A stretch of DNA of 64,000 nt from Mesostigma viride. Taxonomy: Eukaryota > Streptophyta > Mesostigmatophyceae > Mesostigmatales > Mesostigmataceae. Position numbers and translations under genes: made by a program. The stretch is taken from NCBI GenBank assembly GCA_009746045.1, contig RPFO01000027.1, forward strand, positions 1,436,976 to 1,500,975. The letters are read 5' to 3'. The first letter of the stretch is position 1. Each line of letters opens with the position of its first letter. The notes beneath the pieces are model-generated. The model made no database searches, had not been told where the DNA came from, and was given only the letters and a program-made list of their open reading frames with translations. Positions 53,957 through 63,429 of this stretch are shown here, in pieces.

Positions 53957-56838
53957 GAGCCTGCACACATCCCTGAACCCTGGAGGGTGCCCCCAGGGGT
54001 GTGTAATGAAGCTGCTAGTGACAGCAGTGAGGGGCAGCCCCATGCTCTAGTGAAAGAGCCTATTGGACACGATGGGGCAAGCTTGGTTACCACAGAGAGT
54101 ATGCCAGCTGTAGCTGCAGTGGTTACTCGCCAACGTGCCCGCCATGGCGGTGCTGAGCCTGAGGTAGGACCTGGTGATGTGGACCCAGGTGGATCTCAGA
54201 AGCATTCTGACCGTGCAGGACTGGCACAGGATGGTCAGGATGAGGATAGGGCTGGAGACAGTCTGACAGGCACGACCCTGGTGCCTCCTGTACATAAGGG
54301 ATCTGTACATACCTTGAGTGCTAATAATGACAATAAAAGATTTTCTCTCTTGTATGACATTGCCTCAAGGTTGCATACCATGTTTGGCCATGCAGCTCAG
54401 TCTTTGCAAGTTGCTAGACGGCTGGGAGGAAGTGAGTTGTACTCCATCTGCCAACAGGTTGCTCAAGCTTGCAAGTGCAGGCTAGTTGCTAGAAAGCCCA
54501 AGCAGTCTCATGCCAGGACTCCTATTTTGCAGCCAGGCCATGTGCAGGTAGATATTCAGAGAATCAGGGGTTTGAAGCTGCTGGTGGCAGTGGACAGATA
54601 TACCAAGTACAAGACCCTAGAGATCCTGCCTGACATGGAGAAGCCTACATTGATTGCTGCTCTGAAGTTGACAAGGAGCAGGTACCCTGGGTTGGAGTTG
54701 TTGCAGTGTGACATTCAGTTTGAGTGCTGTGAGAACCTACCAGAGTTTCCAGAGTTGCTGATTACACCCAGGGAGAGCCACGGCCAGCAAGGGGTGGTGG
54801 AGAGAGCCATCCAAGAGATAAAGACTGTGCTGCTGGTGGAGAGGATTCCAAGGACGTCATCTGCCATTGTGACATCTGCATGGCTACGTTCTGTGGAGGA
54901 CAGGCTGAACCTGAGGACTCCCATGTTCTTTGGTGACATTGCCATCAATCCTCTTATGCTGCATACCAGGATGCTGCCAGCTGATGCTGAGCAGGCATGG
55001 AAGGAGAAGCTAGAGGCCAAGTTCCTCAAGCTGAGGCAGAAAGACAAGGGCTGGAGTGTCCTAGAACCTAACGTTGGACAACAGGTTGTTGTGTGGAAGG
55101 AACCAAGCTTTCCAGGGAAACGTGGCAGCTGGCATGATGGGGTGGTGACCCGAGTAGAAGCCGCTGGCCATAAGTGCTGGGTGGCCATTGATGGCTCCCA
55201 AGCAGTGCACCGTCTGTCCTGGTCAAAGATCCGTCCCCGGGGAGGTAATCAAGGAGACCTCTTCCAGGTGCCCGCTGGTGTACAAGGCGGGGGTGACGTG
55301 GAGCTTCCTGATCAGGGTGCTACAGCTGTATCGAGCCCTCAGGGTGACCCTGGCCCGGCCCCTGGGGTACCTTCACATACGGTGGTTGGGCAAGCAGGCG
55401 GACAGGCTGCACCTCCGGAACGGCCCGACACCAGGCCTAGGGGTGTGCGTCTATCAGATATTGTACAGGCTTTGCAAAGAGCCAAGAAGGAGCCTAAGGT
55501 GTCCAAGCTTGTCCAGTTGGATGAACCTGAGGTAGCTGCCATGGAGATAGATACCAATGCGCAGGTTTCTGTCATGGGACCTCAGCATACAGGAGAACTG
55601 CTGGTCGGAGAACCAAGTTGCCCCTGGGTGTCTGATTTCAGTGGTAGGACGCATCTAAGGGTGTTGGGAGAGGTTACTGCCCCTGTCATGGGTGTGGATG
55701 TGACCTTCCTTGTCCTAGAGGACTATGATGGCCCTGTGATTTTGGGTCAGAATTTTCTGGGCAATCCTGGAATTTCTATCAGAGCTACAGCTCTGAGAAG
55801 AGATGGCTGGGGGATGATTCCCCTAGAAAATTTCAGGACAACATTTCCAGTCAGGTGCAGGGCCAAGCCGGTCAAGGGTGTAAAATGGGATGAAGGGGAG
55901 GTGCCCCCAGCGGCCAGTTTGGTTATTCCAGCTGTGTTGCACCCCAGCAGTATTGGCATAACTCACAGGAGCCTTGCTGCACACTCTCCTTTGACATATG
56001 ACCAGCTGGTCCAAGAGATGAGCTCGCCTACTTTGTTTGAGGCTTGGAAGCTCGCCTTCTCCAAGGCATTGGAGGAGTGGCTGCAGTTTGAGTGTGCTGC
56101 ACCAACAGACAGACGTCCCCCAGCATCAAGGAAGCTTGCTTTGAGATTTGTGCTGAAGAGGAAGGTTGTGGATGAGGTATCAGTGCCCCATGTCAGGCCT
56201 GTCCTGAATGAGTATCACGGCACGGGGAGTCTGCCAGGAGAGGAGCTATACACGCCAGGGATGCTACACGACACATGGAGAATTTTGCTATGTCTCTACG
56301 TGGGGTTGCTGAACAGGGGAGCAGCTATGTCATCAGTGCTGCTGGACTTCAAGAGGGCATTTTTAAAATCTGATCCAGAAGTGGCCAGGAGGGTGTGGAA
56401 GCAGGATGAGCCTTACTGTGTTGAGGTGCCTGCCATCTGGAAGCTGGAGCTGCATCAACAATTCCTGGTTATTCTGAAGGGCCTGGAAGGACTCAGGTCG
56501 AGCCCAATCATCTGGAGGCTCACGCTGCAGGAAGCTCTGATCAGTGAGTGTGGCTTGAGAGTGTCTTCAGTTGATCCCTGTTTGCTGCTGGCCCAATGGG
56601 AGGGTCTGCCAGTGTATGCTAGTTTGCATGGAGATGATCTGCATTTGCTAGCCCCGACCTGGCTGAAGAAGTATATTCCTGTCATCAGTGGCAAGTTTTC
56701 ACTGGGCAAGGAGCTGTGGCAGGAGCCCAACAAGCCTGTAGTGTTCTGTGGAATGCAGGCTACCCTGTTCAGGAGGGACGGGGAGTGGAGTATCAGGCTT
56801 CAGGCTGGAGGAGATTATAAACAGACCATTGTGAAGGC
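53954..56838 (+). CDS. pol: pol of element C: integrase, protease-like domain, RT (truncated)
   Basis: Integrase: LHTMFGHA … CQQVAQACKC (zinc-binding), core VQVDIQRIRGLKLLVAVDRY, then LLQCDIQFEC and ESHGQQGVVERAIQEIK (D, D, E with a short 29-residue D-E spacing), 54,340-55,200. Protease-like: MEIDTNAQVSVMGPQ (DTNA at 55,550-55,561) and PVILGQNFLGNPG (about 55,730-55,770), the two signatures of a retropepsin. RT: LALRFVLKRKVV, SSVLLDFKRAFLKSD (motif A), ILKGLEGLRSSPIIWRLTLQ and YASLHGDDLHLL (motif C, HGDD instead of YVDD), 56,130-56,800. The frame then runs into the LTR of element D and ends at 56956, the last 39 codons being LTR-derived. Confidence 0.85.
56834..56838. other. Insertion site of element D in element C
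   Basis: …GTGAAGGC|AGTTAAGC. The uninterrupted codons (GTGAAGGCCTTGCC) are present in element D itself at about 58,691-58,704. AAGGC is the expected 5-bp target duplicate; its partner would be right of the window. Confidence 0.75.
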
Positions 56839-57535
56839 AGTTAAGCTTCTTCGCACACGCAATGTGAAGGATATGGTTGCAATGCAGCAATGTGTGAATA
56901 TGGTTGGAAACGGAGCTTTGTTAAATCGGATAATGTTTACAGCGCTCAACACTTGAGGCTTGCACACGAGCTTGCCAAGTCAAGGCACAACACGTGAGGC
57001 GGGCTCGCAAGAGATGCCCATTTGGCACTGGCCTATTGTTTATATACTTGTGCACTGTGCTTGCTAGTCCTGAGCAGCCTAGGAGGCCTGCTCAGTAATA
57101 ACACTCCCGGTACAGTATTCACTACCTGTACAGCGCCCAGCTCCTATACAGTAGGTCTGCCATACAGGCACAGTGACCACAGAGTACAGTCACCACAGTG
57201 ATTATTGCATCTGCACCTAGAAGTCCAGGACTAAGCCTGCGGTACCAACAGACCACAGGTTAAGGTTCCTATTTCCTGCGTACGACGTATTAATCCAATA
57301 CCGTCGTAGGTACAGCACCTAATTCCTGTCAGCCCAGGAATTACTGTCGACCCCATATGTCGTCGGCAAATATTCACGTCCGACTTAGAAGAACAGCCGG
57401 CTCGCGCTCGCGCGCGACCGGGAAGTCGGAACGCCATAACTTTCTTGATACTCGTCGGAATGAACTCGTTCCGGTGCCGCTGGAATCGCAGAGATATGCC
57501 GAATCAGGATCACGCCAATGCGCTTGGCGTTAACT
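56839..57535 (-). repeat. 3' LTR of element D (697 bp)
   Basis: Reverse complement of the 5' LTR of element C with a few substitutions and small indels; the minus strand begins AGTTAACGCC at 57535 and ends GCTTAACT at 56839. A polypurine tract AAGAAAAGAAAGGATTGG directly precedes it on the minus strand (57,553-57,536). Confidence 0.88.
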
Positions 57536-57991
57536 CCAATCCTTTCTTTTCTTGAGCTGTAGCAGCTCACACAAGTCTACATACAAACACACACAATGGG
57601 TACTGGATATCCTCCCCAGACTACAAGTCACAACCCGCTGGGCATGACAGTCAGCTTGGATTCCTTATTATATGTACATAGCACCCATACTGGCTCAGGA
57701 GCACAAACAAATTACAATGAGTCCCTATCCCTTCACGGGAGGCTCGTTGTGTTACCCATGTACAAGAGGTTGGCCAACTGTGGCAGCCCATAGGCGTTCA
57801 GCTAAGAACTTGAGAAGTATGTACAACCTTCAGGACCTTAGGCGAAACCCCAGATAGACATCTCTCCATCAGAGACAATGTCAGACATTCCACACCAGAG
57901 ACATGTCTCACCCCTCAAGGTGTGCTCAGGATTATGTACAATCAAGCTCCCAGCCTGATATCCAGAGTCTTAAGCACCCAGCTCTCAGCTT

Positions 57992-59518
57992 TTAGACAGA
58001 TAGACCGACTTGACAGTCAGCATTCATGAGCTTCCTCAGTACATTGTACTGGGCTGGGGCCTTGTGTGGCAGCTTTGTCAATGCATCAGCAGGGTTCTCC
58101 TCGCCAGGGATATGCTTCAAGTCAACCAAACTGGCCAACTCCTTCAGCAACAAATAATCCAGGTCCCGGCTCCTGGCCAGCTGCTTGTGAACAAACTGGA
58201 CCATACCCATGCTGTCTGTTAGCAACAACGTCTCCATCTGCAAGGTCCAAGGGGTAACTGAAGCCAGCTCCAGCATTAACTCCTTTATGTACAGGCTGGA
58301 CTGGATCCCCTCACATATGGCCCTGCATTCTGCCACATCTGAACTGATACAGACCCTCTTCTGCAGTCTGCTGTACCAGCTGAACAAACTTGCCCTGCTC
58401 TGATAAAAAGCAAACAGAGCAGCAGATCTCCCCCTGACCTTGGTAACCTGGCGAGCATCCATGGAACTGTCAACAAAGATCTCCAAGGTGATAGGCTGGG
58501 CAAAGTCAATCCCAGACAAGATCAGATCAGGGGTACTCTCCACCAACCGGGCTATGACTCGAGGCTTCTCATCCTCAAGCACCTCATCAGGCATTCTGCT
58601 ATGGACCATCAAAGACGGACCACAGATGCTGGCAAACCAGGCCCACATGCCTCTCAACTCAGGTCCTGCAGCCTGGGTGATCTTCTCTGGCAAGGCCTTC
58701 ACAATGGTCTGTTTATAATCTCCTCCAGCCTGAAGCCTGATACTCCACTCCCCGTCCCTCCTGAACAGGGTAGCCTGCATTCCACAGAACACTACAGGCT
58801 TGTTGGGCTCCTGCCACAGCTCCTTGCCCAGTGAAAACTTGCCACTGATGACAGGAATATACTTCTTCAGCCAGGTCGTGGGGGCTAGCAAATGCAGATC
58901 ATCTCCATGCAAACTAGCATACACTGGCAGACCCTCCCATTGGGCCAGCAGCAAACAGGGATCAACTGAAGACACTCTCAAGCCACACTCACTGATCAGA
59001 GCTTCCTGCAGCGTGAGCCTCCAGATGATTGGGCTCGACCTGAGTCCTTCCAGGCCCTTCAGAATAACCAGGAATTGTTGATGCAGCTCCAGCTTCCAGA
59101 TGGCAGGCACCTCAACACAGTAAGGCTCATCCTGCTTCCACACCCTCCTGGCCACTTCTGGATCAGATTTTAAAAATGCCCTCTTGAAGTCCAGCAGCAC
59201 TGATGACATAGCTGCTCCCCTGTTCAGCAACCCCACGTAGAGACATAGCAAAATTCTCCATGTGTCGTGTAGCATCCCTGGCGTGTATAGCTCCTCTCCT
59301 GGCAGACTCCCCGTGCCGTGATACTCATTCAGGACAGGCCTGACATGGGGCACTGATACCTCATCCACAACCTTCCTCTTCAGCACAAATCTCAAAGCAA
59401 GCTTCCTTGATGCTGGGGGACGTCTGTCTGTTGGTGCAGCACACTCAAACTGCAGCCACTCCTCCAATGCCTTGGAGAAGGCGAGCTTCCAAGCCTCAAA
59501 CAAAGTAGGCGAGCTCAT
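57992..59518 (-). CDS. pol: RT-RNase H region of element D pol (508 aa)
   Basis: Starts with MSSPTLFEAWKLAFSKALEE and contains the complete RT (SSVLLDFKRAFLKS, YASLHGDDLHLLAPTTW). Then comes the RNase H missing from copy C: ITLEIFVDSSMDARQ, RVCISSDVAECRAICEGIQS and LTDSMGMVQFVHKQL. Near the end is KHIPGEENPADALTK, the copia-type RNase H C-terminal signature. Stop at 57994-57992. A one-base deletion near 59,525 (GCTGTCC versus GCTGGTCC in C) separates it from the upstream ORF. Confidence 0.85.
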   Translation of the reverse strand: MSSPTLFEAWKLAFSKALEEWLQFECAAPTDRRPPASRKLALRFVLKRKVVDEVSVPHVRPVLNEYHGTGSLPGEELYTPGMLHDTWRILLCLYVGLLNRGAAMSSVLLDFKRAFLKSDPEVARRVWKQDEPYCVEVPAIWKLELHQQFLVILKGLEGLRSSPIIWRLTLQEALISECGLRVSSVDPCLLLAQWEGLPVYASLHGDDLHLLAPTTWLKKYIPVISGKFSLGKELWQEPNKPVVFCGMQATLFRRDGEWSIRLQAGGDYKQTIVKALPEKITQAAGPELRGMWAWFASICGPSLMVHSRMPDEVLEDEKPRVIARLVESTPDLILSGIDFAQPITLEIFVDSSMDARQVTKVRGRSAALFAFYQSRASLFSWYSRLQKRVCISSDVAECRAICEGIQSSLYIKELMLELASVTPWTLQMETLLLTDSMGMVQFVHKQLARSRDLDYLLLKELASLVDLKHIPGEENPADALTKLPHKAPAQYNVLRKLMNADCQVGLSV

Positions 59519-60237
59519 CTCTTGGACAGCTGGTCATATGTCAAAGGAGAGTGTGCAGCAAGGCTCCTGTGAGTTATGCCAATACTGCTGGGGTGCAACA
59601 CAGCTGGAATAACCAAACTGGCCGCTGGGGGCACCTCCCCTTCATCCCATTTTACACCCTTGACCGGCTTGGCCCTGCACCTGACTGGAAATGTTGTCCT
59701 GAAATTTTCTAGGGGAATCATCCCCCAGCCATCTCTTCTCAGAGCTGTAGCTCTGATAGAAATTCCAGGATTGCCCAGAAAATTCTGACCCAAAATCACA
59801 GGGCCATCATAGTCCTCTAGGACAAGGAAGGTCACATCCACACCCATGACAGGGGCATTAACCTCTCCCAACACCCTTAGATGCGTCCTACCACTGAAAT
59901 CAGACACCCAGGGGCAACTTGGTTCTCCGACCAGCAGTTCTCCTGTATGCTGAGGTCCCATGACAGAAACCTGCGCATTGGTATCTATCTCCATGGCAGC
60001 TACCTCAGGTTCATCCAACTGGACAAGCTTGGACACCTTAGGCTCCTTCTTGGCTCTTTGCAAAGCCTGTACAATATCTGATAGACGCACACCCCTAGGC
60101 CTGGTGTCGGGCCGTTCCGGAGGTGCAGCCTGTCCGCCTGCTTGCCCAATCACCGTATGTGAAGGTACCCCAGGGGCCGAGGCCGAGGCCAGGGTCACCT
60201 GACGGCTGAACAGTGTAGCACCCTGATCAGAGCTCAC
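59515..60237 (-). CDS. pol: Protease-like region of element D pol (240 aa, frameshifted from RT)
   Basis: Same sequence as element C residues around MEIDTNAQVSVMGPQ and PVILGQNFLGNPG, confirming that the protease-like domain directly precedes RT in two independent copies. It ends QLSKR because of the one-base deletion before the RT ORF. Upstream, homology to C breaks down at about 60,190-60,240. Confidence 0.8.
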   Translation of the reverse strand: MSSDQGATLFSRQVTLASASAPGVPSHTVIGQAGGQAAPPERPDTRPRGVRLSDIVQALQRAKKEPKVSKLVQLDEPEVAAMEIDTNAQVSVMGPQHTGELLVGEPSCPWVSDFSGRTHLRVLGEVNAPVMGVDVTFLVLEDYDGPVILGQNFLGNPGISIRATALRRDGWGMIPLENFRTTFPVRCRAKPVKGVKWDEGEVPPAASLVIPAVLHPSSIGITHRSLAAHSPLTYDQLSKR

Positions 60238-63200
60238 TCACCCCCCCTTGTACACAGCGGGCACCTGGAAGAGTCTCCTTGATTACCTCCGCGGGACGCA
60301 TCTGACCAGGAACGTACGGTGCACTGCTGACCATCAATGGCCCGAGCACTATAAATAAAGGCAGCGGTTTCTACTCGGTTTCCACCCCTCATGCAGCTGC
60401 ACGTTTCCTGGAAAGCTGGCGTTTCCTTCAACACACACTTTAACCGTTAGGTTAGGAACTCCAGACCCTTTCTTTTGCCTTGAGCTTGGAGACTTGGCTT
60501 ACTCTCTCTCCTGTCAGCATCAGCTGGCAAGCATCCTGGTAGCACATAAGGATGATGCAATGTCCAGGACATGGGAGTCAGTTCAGCCTGCCTCCACAGA
60601 AGTAGCATTGCCAAGATGTCACAATGGCAGAGACGTCCTGGAATCCTCTAACGCAGCAGTCTGTTATTCTGGATGCTCTCTCACACCCTTGCTGCGTGGC
60701 TCTCCGGGTGTAATCAGCAACTCTGGAAACTCTGGTAGTTCTCACAGCACTCAAATGAAGCACTGCAAACCCAAAGGGTCCGCTCCTTTGTCAACTAGAG
60801 CAGCAATCAATGAGGCTTCTTCAGGCAGGATCTAGGGTCTTGTACTGGTATATGCACTGCCACCAGCAGCTTTCAAACCTGATTCTGAATATCTACACTG
60901 CACCATGCCTGGCTGCAAAAGGAGTCGTGGCTGAGACTGTTGGCTAAGCAACCGAGCCGCACTTGGCAGCTTGAGCACCTTTGCAGGAGGAGTAACTCAT
61001 TCCCAGCCGTCTAGCACTGCAAAGACGAGCTGATGGCCAAACATGGTTTGCAAACTGAGGCAATGTCATACAAGAGAAATCTTATGTACATTACACTCCA
61101 AGGTAGTAACAGATCTTTATTTACAGGAAGGCACCAGGGTGTGCCTGTCAGACTGTCTTTCCAGCCTCCTATCTGACCATCCTGTGCAGTCTGCACGGTC
61201 GAGTCGAGACCAACCTGGGGTATCACGTCCTACCTCAGGCTCAGCAGCAGCGCACGTTGGCGAGAACTGAGCTTACATTGGCATACTCTCTGTGGTAACA
61301 AGCTGCCATCTTCAAAGGCTTTTCATTAAGCAGGGGTGCCTCACTGCTGTCACAGCAGCTTCATTACACACGGGGGCACTCCAGGGTTAGGGATGTGTGG
61401 CAGGTCATATTAAGATAGACCTTGCCTGCCCTTGTCCTGAGGAAGCTTGTCCTCGCTGCCACCTGCAGCGGCCTTTGACCTTCTGCTCAGGACGAGGGAC
61501 ACTCATCCTGAAGTGACCCTCCATCTATATAAAACATTCCACCTGACTGTTATGCTCTATGTCCCAGTGGGCCCAAGCCGGGAGGACCACCCATTTGAAG
61601 TAAACGGATTGGATGCCCGACTGGGTCCGTCCAGCCGTACGCCCTCTATCTTTCCTCGAACCTCTTTGAAAGGGTCTTCAGGCCTCGAGGATCTGCCGCC
61701 CGTGGCCGATCCTCATGACTAACGTGGTCGTTGCCTCTCATCATCTGTATGTAGGGTCTTTTACCCACGTATCCTGTATATCTACTCATAAACGATCCTC
61801 ATGGCTGCCACAGGGAACCTTCGTTATGTTACTATTATCAATGTGACCGCATCCAGTGCCAGCGGACTGAGAAAGTCGCCCATGGCCATCCGATCTGCGA
61901 GAAGAAGCTGCCAGTGCGTCCTCTCAGCTGATGAATCTCTCTATATCTTTGGACCAACTAGTTTCCCTTGATGGCTTGTATCCAGTATTTGCTTAGTGGA
62001 CCCATCTTGGTCTGTATACCAGGAGCACCGATCGTGTTAAATAAGCCGCCAGGTGTCCCCCGGCGTGGGTTTCGCCCCGAACAAATGAACAGCGCCTGCG
62101 ACTCGTATGTAGCATAGACTGTAGACGAATGTTGTCACGTGTATATCTAGTGTTTACAAGTCATGCTTAACATCCTCTAAGTTACCGCTGTATCAATTGT
62201 CCTTGATTTATCTATATACTCTTAGCACCGCTTACCTCAGCAAAGTGGTGCTGTGAGGCGCTTGAATTGGTTGCTGGCGCGTGGCTTGCCGCCCTGCGAT
62301 CCGCTTTATCTCTATCTCTCTATCTCTCCCTAGGCTGGCGCCCGCGTCATCGCGCACACGCGGTCAGCCATCTCTATCTATCTCTCAGGCTCTGCGCGCC
62401 CGGAAGTTCCAAAAGGGGCCCGCTGTGGTGATAGCTCCCACCTTCAGATTTGGCCTGTTCAAGATTCTACAGCCAGCCAAGTTGGCTAAGCAGCAATTAA
62501 ACAATATAGTATGAACAAAAAAAGATGAAGGCAAGTGTACGACTAGGCAGACACACGGTGCCAGGCGGCGTCCTGCGTTTTTGTCGCTGTCGTCGCTCGT
62601 TGTCATCATATCCTTTCTGGTACGTACCTGTCCGCTCTCGACCAGCTTGGCCTCTATACTAATCTCACCGTGTTACAGTAGTCATACAAGTCGTCTGGAT
62701 TACTGCCTCGTGCGCAAAGTGATGTGTGCTAGCCAGGACACCCCGCGCTACTCAAGGTACGATGCTTACCCAAGAGGTGCAAACTCCTCCCAACGCGTCA
62801 AACGAATCTTCATAGGGGCGGGTTTTAGCTCGAAAGGAACTCTTATCGCTTGGATTAACTGCGGATGCGTCGCGCCGTTTTCCTTCGATGGCCGTCGTCT
62901 GTCGCGGATCTGAAGCCCCTGTTGATGCTCCGCTGCGCGTTTAGCCTAACGGTCCGTGCAAACCCTATGGTCGCATGCGTGGCGCGAAAGCACGTTCTTT
63001 TCCTGCGCCCGTACTTTCGCCACAAACTGTGTCGCGCGCCAGCTGCCTCCGCAATCTCTCTTGCTTGTGCAATCGTCTACTCCGCTTGCTACTGTATAAT
63101 TCCACTCCTGGATGCGGACCAAGCCCGTGAGTTCTGCTAGGTCGTGATCTCGTGTCGAATGACGATGGTTGTACTTTTGTCGCTATATTCCTTTTAATTT

Positions 63201-63429
63201 CGTATCCTGCGTCGGACGAATGCAGAAGCCCTTATACAGGCGGCATGTGGTAAGCACATAAGTGATAGATCCCGAACGGAACAGCGAATCAATATATATG
63301 AACCTGCAGCTATGCCGAAACGGAAATCTGCTTGCCGCTGTTGCTGACCATAACAGACGACCTCTCGTAACCGGCACCGCAAACGGGCAATCTATCTCTT
63401 CTCTCTGTCTCTATATCGGTTGTATATAT
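60238..63429 (-). pseudogene. Corrupted integrase, gag and leader of element D
   Basis: Blocks in the reverse order of element C can be followed: integrase-region fragments (60,280-61,080), the gag/pol junction (about 61,270-61,430), the zinc-knuckle region and gag (61,440-62,480), and the upstream ORF and leader (62,480-63,420). They carry frequent deletions and substitutions, so no frame longer than about 110 codons survives. No other gene is seen here. Confidence 0.6.

Larger units (their letters stand above)
50959..56838 (+). mobile_element. Copia-related retrotransposon, atypical domain order (element C, interrupted by D)
   Basis: LTR, leader, extra ORF, gag with zinc knuckle, in-frame TGA, then pol reading integrase - protease-like - RT. 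The pol frame is cut after QTIVKA by insertion of element D in opposite orientation at 56,838/56,839; the rest of RNase H, 3' UTR and 3' LTR of C must lie beyond the window. The order IN-PR-RT differs from both copia (PR-IN-RT-RH) and gypsy (PR-RT-RH-IN). Confidence 0.85.
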
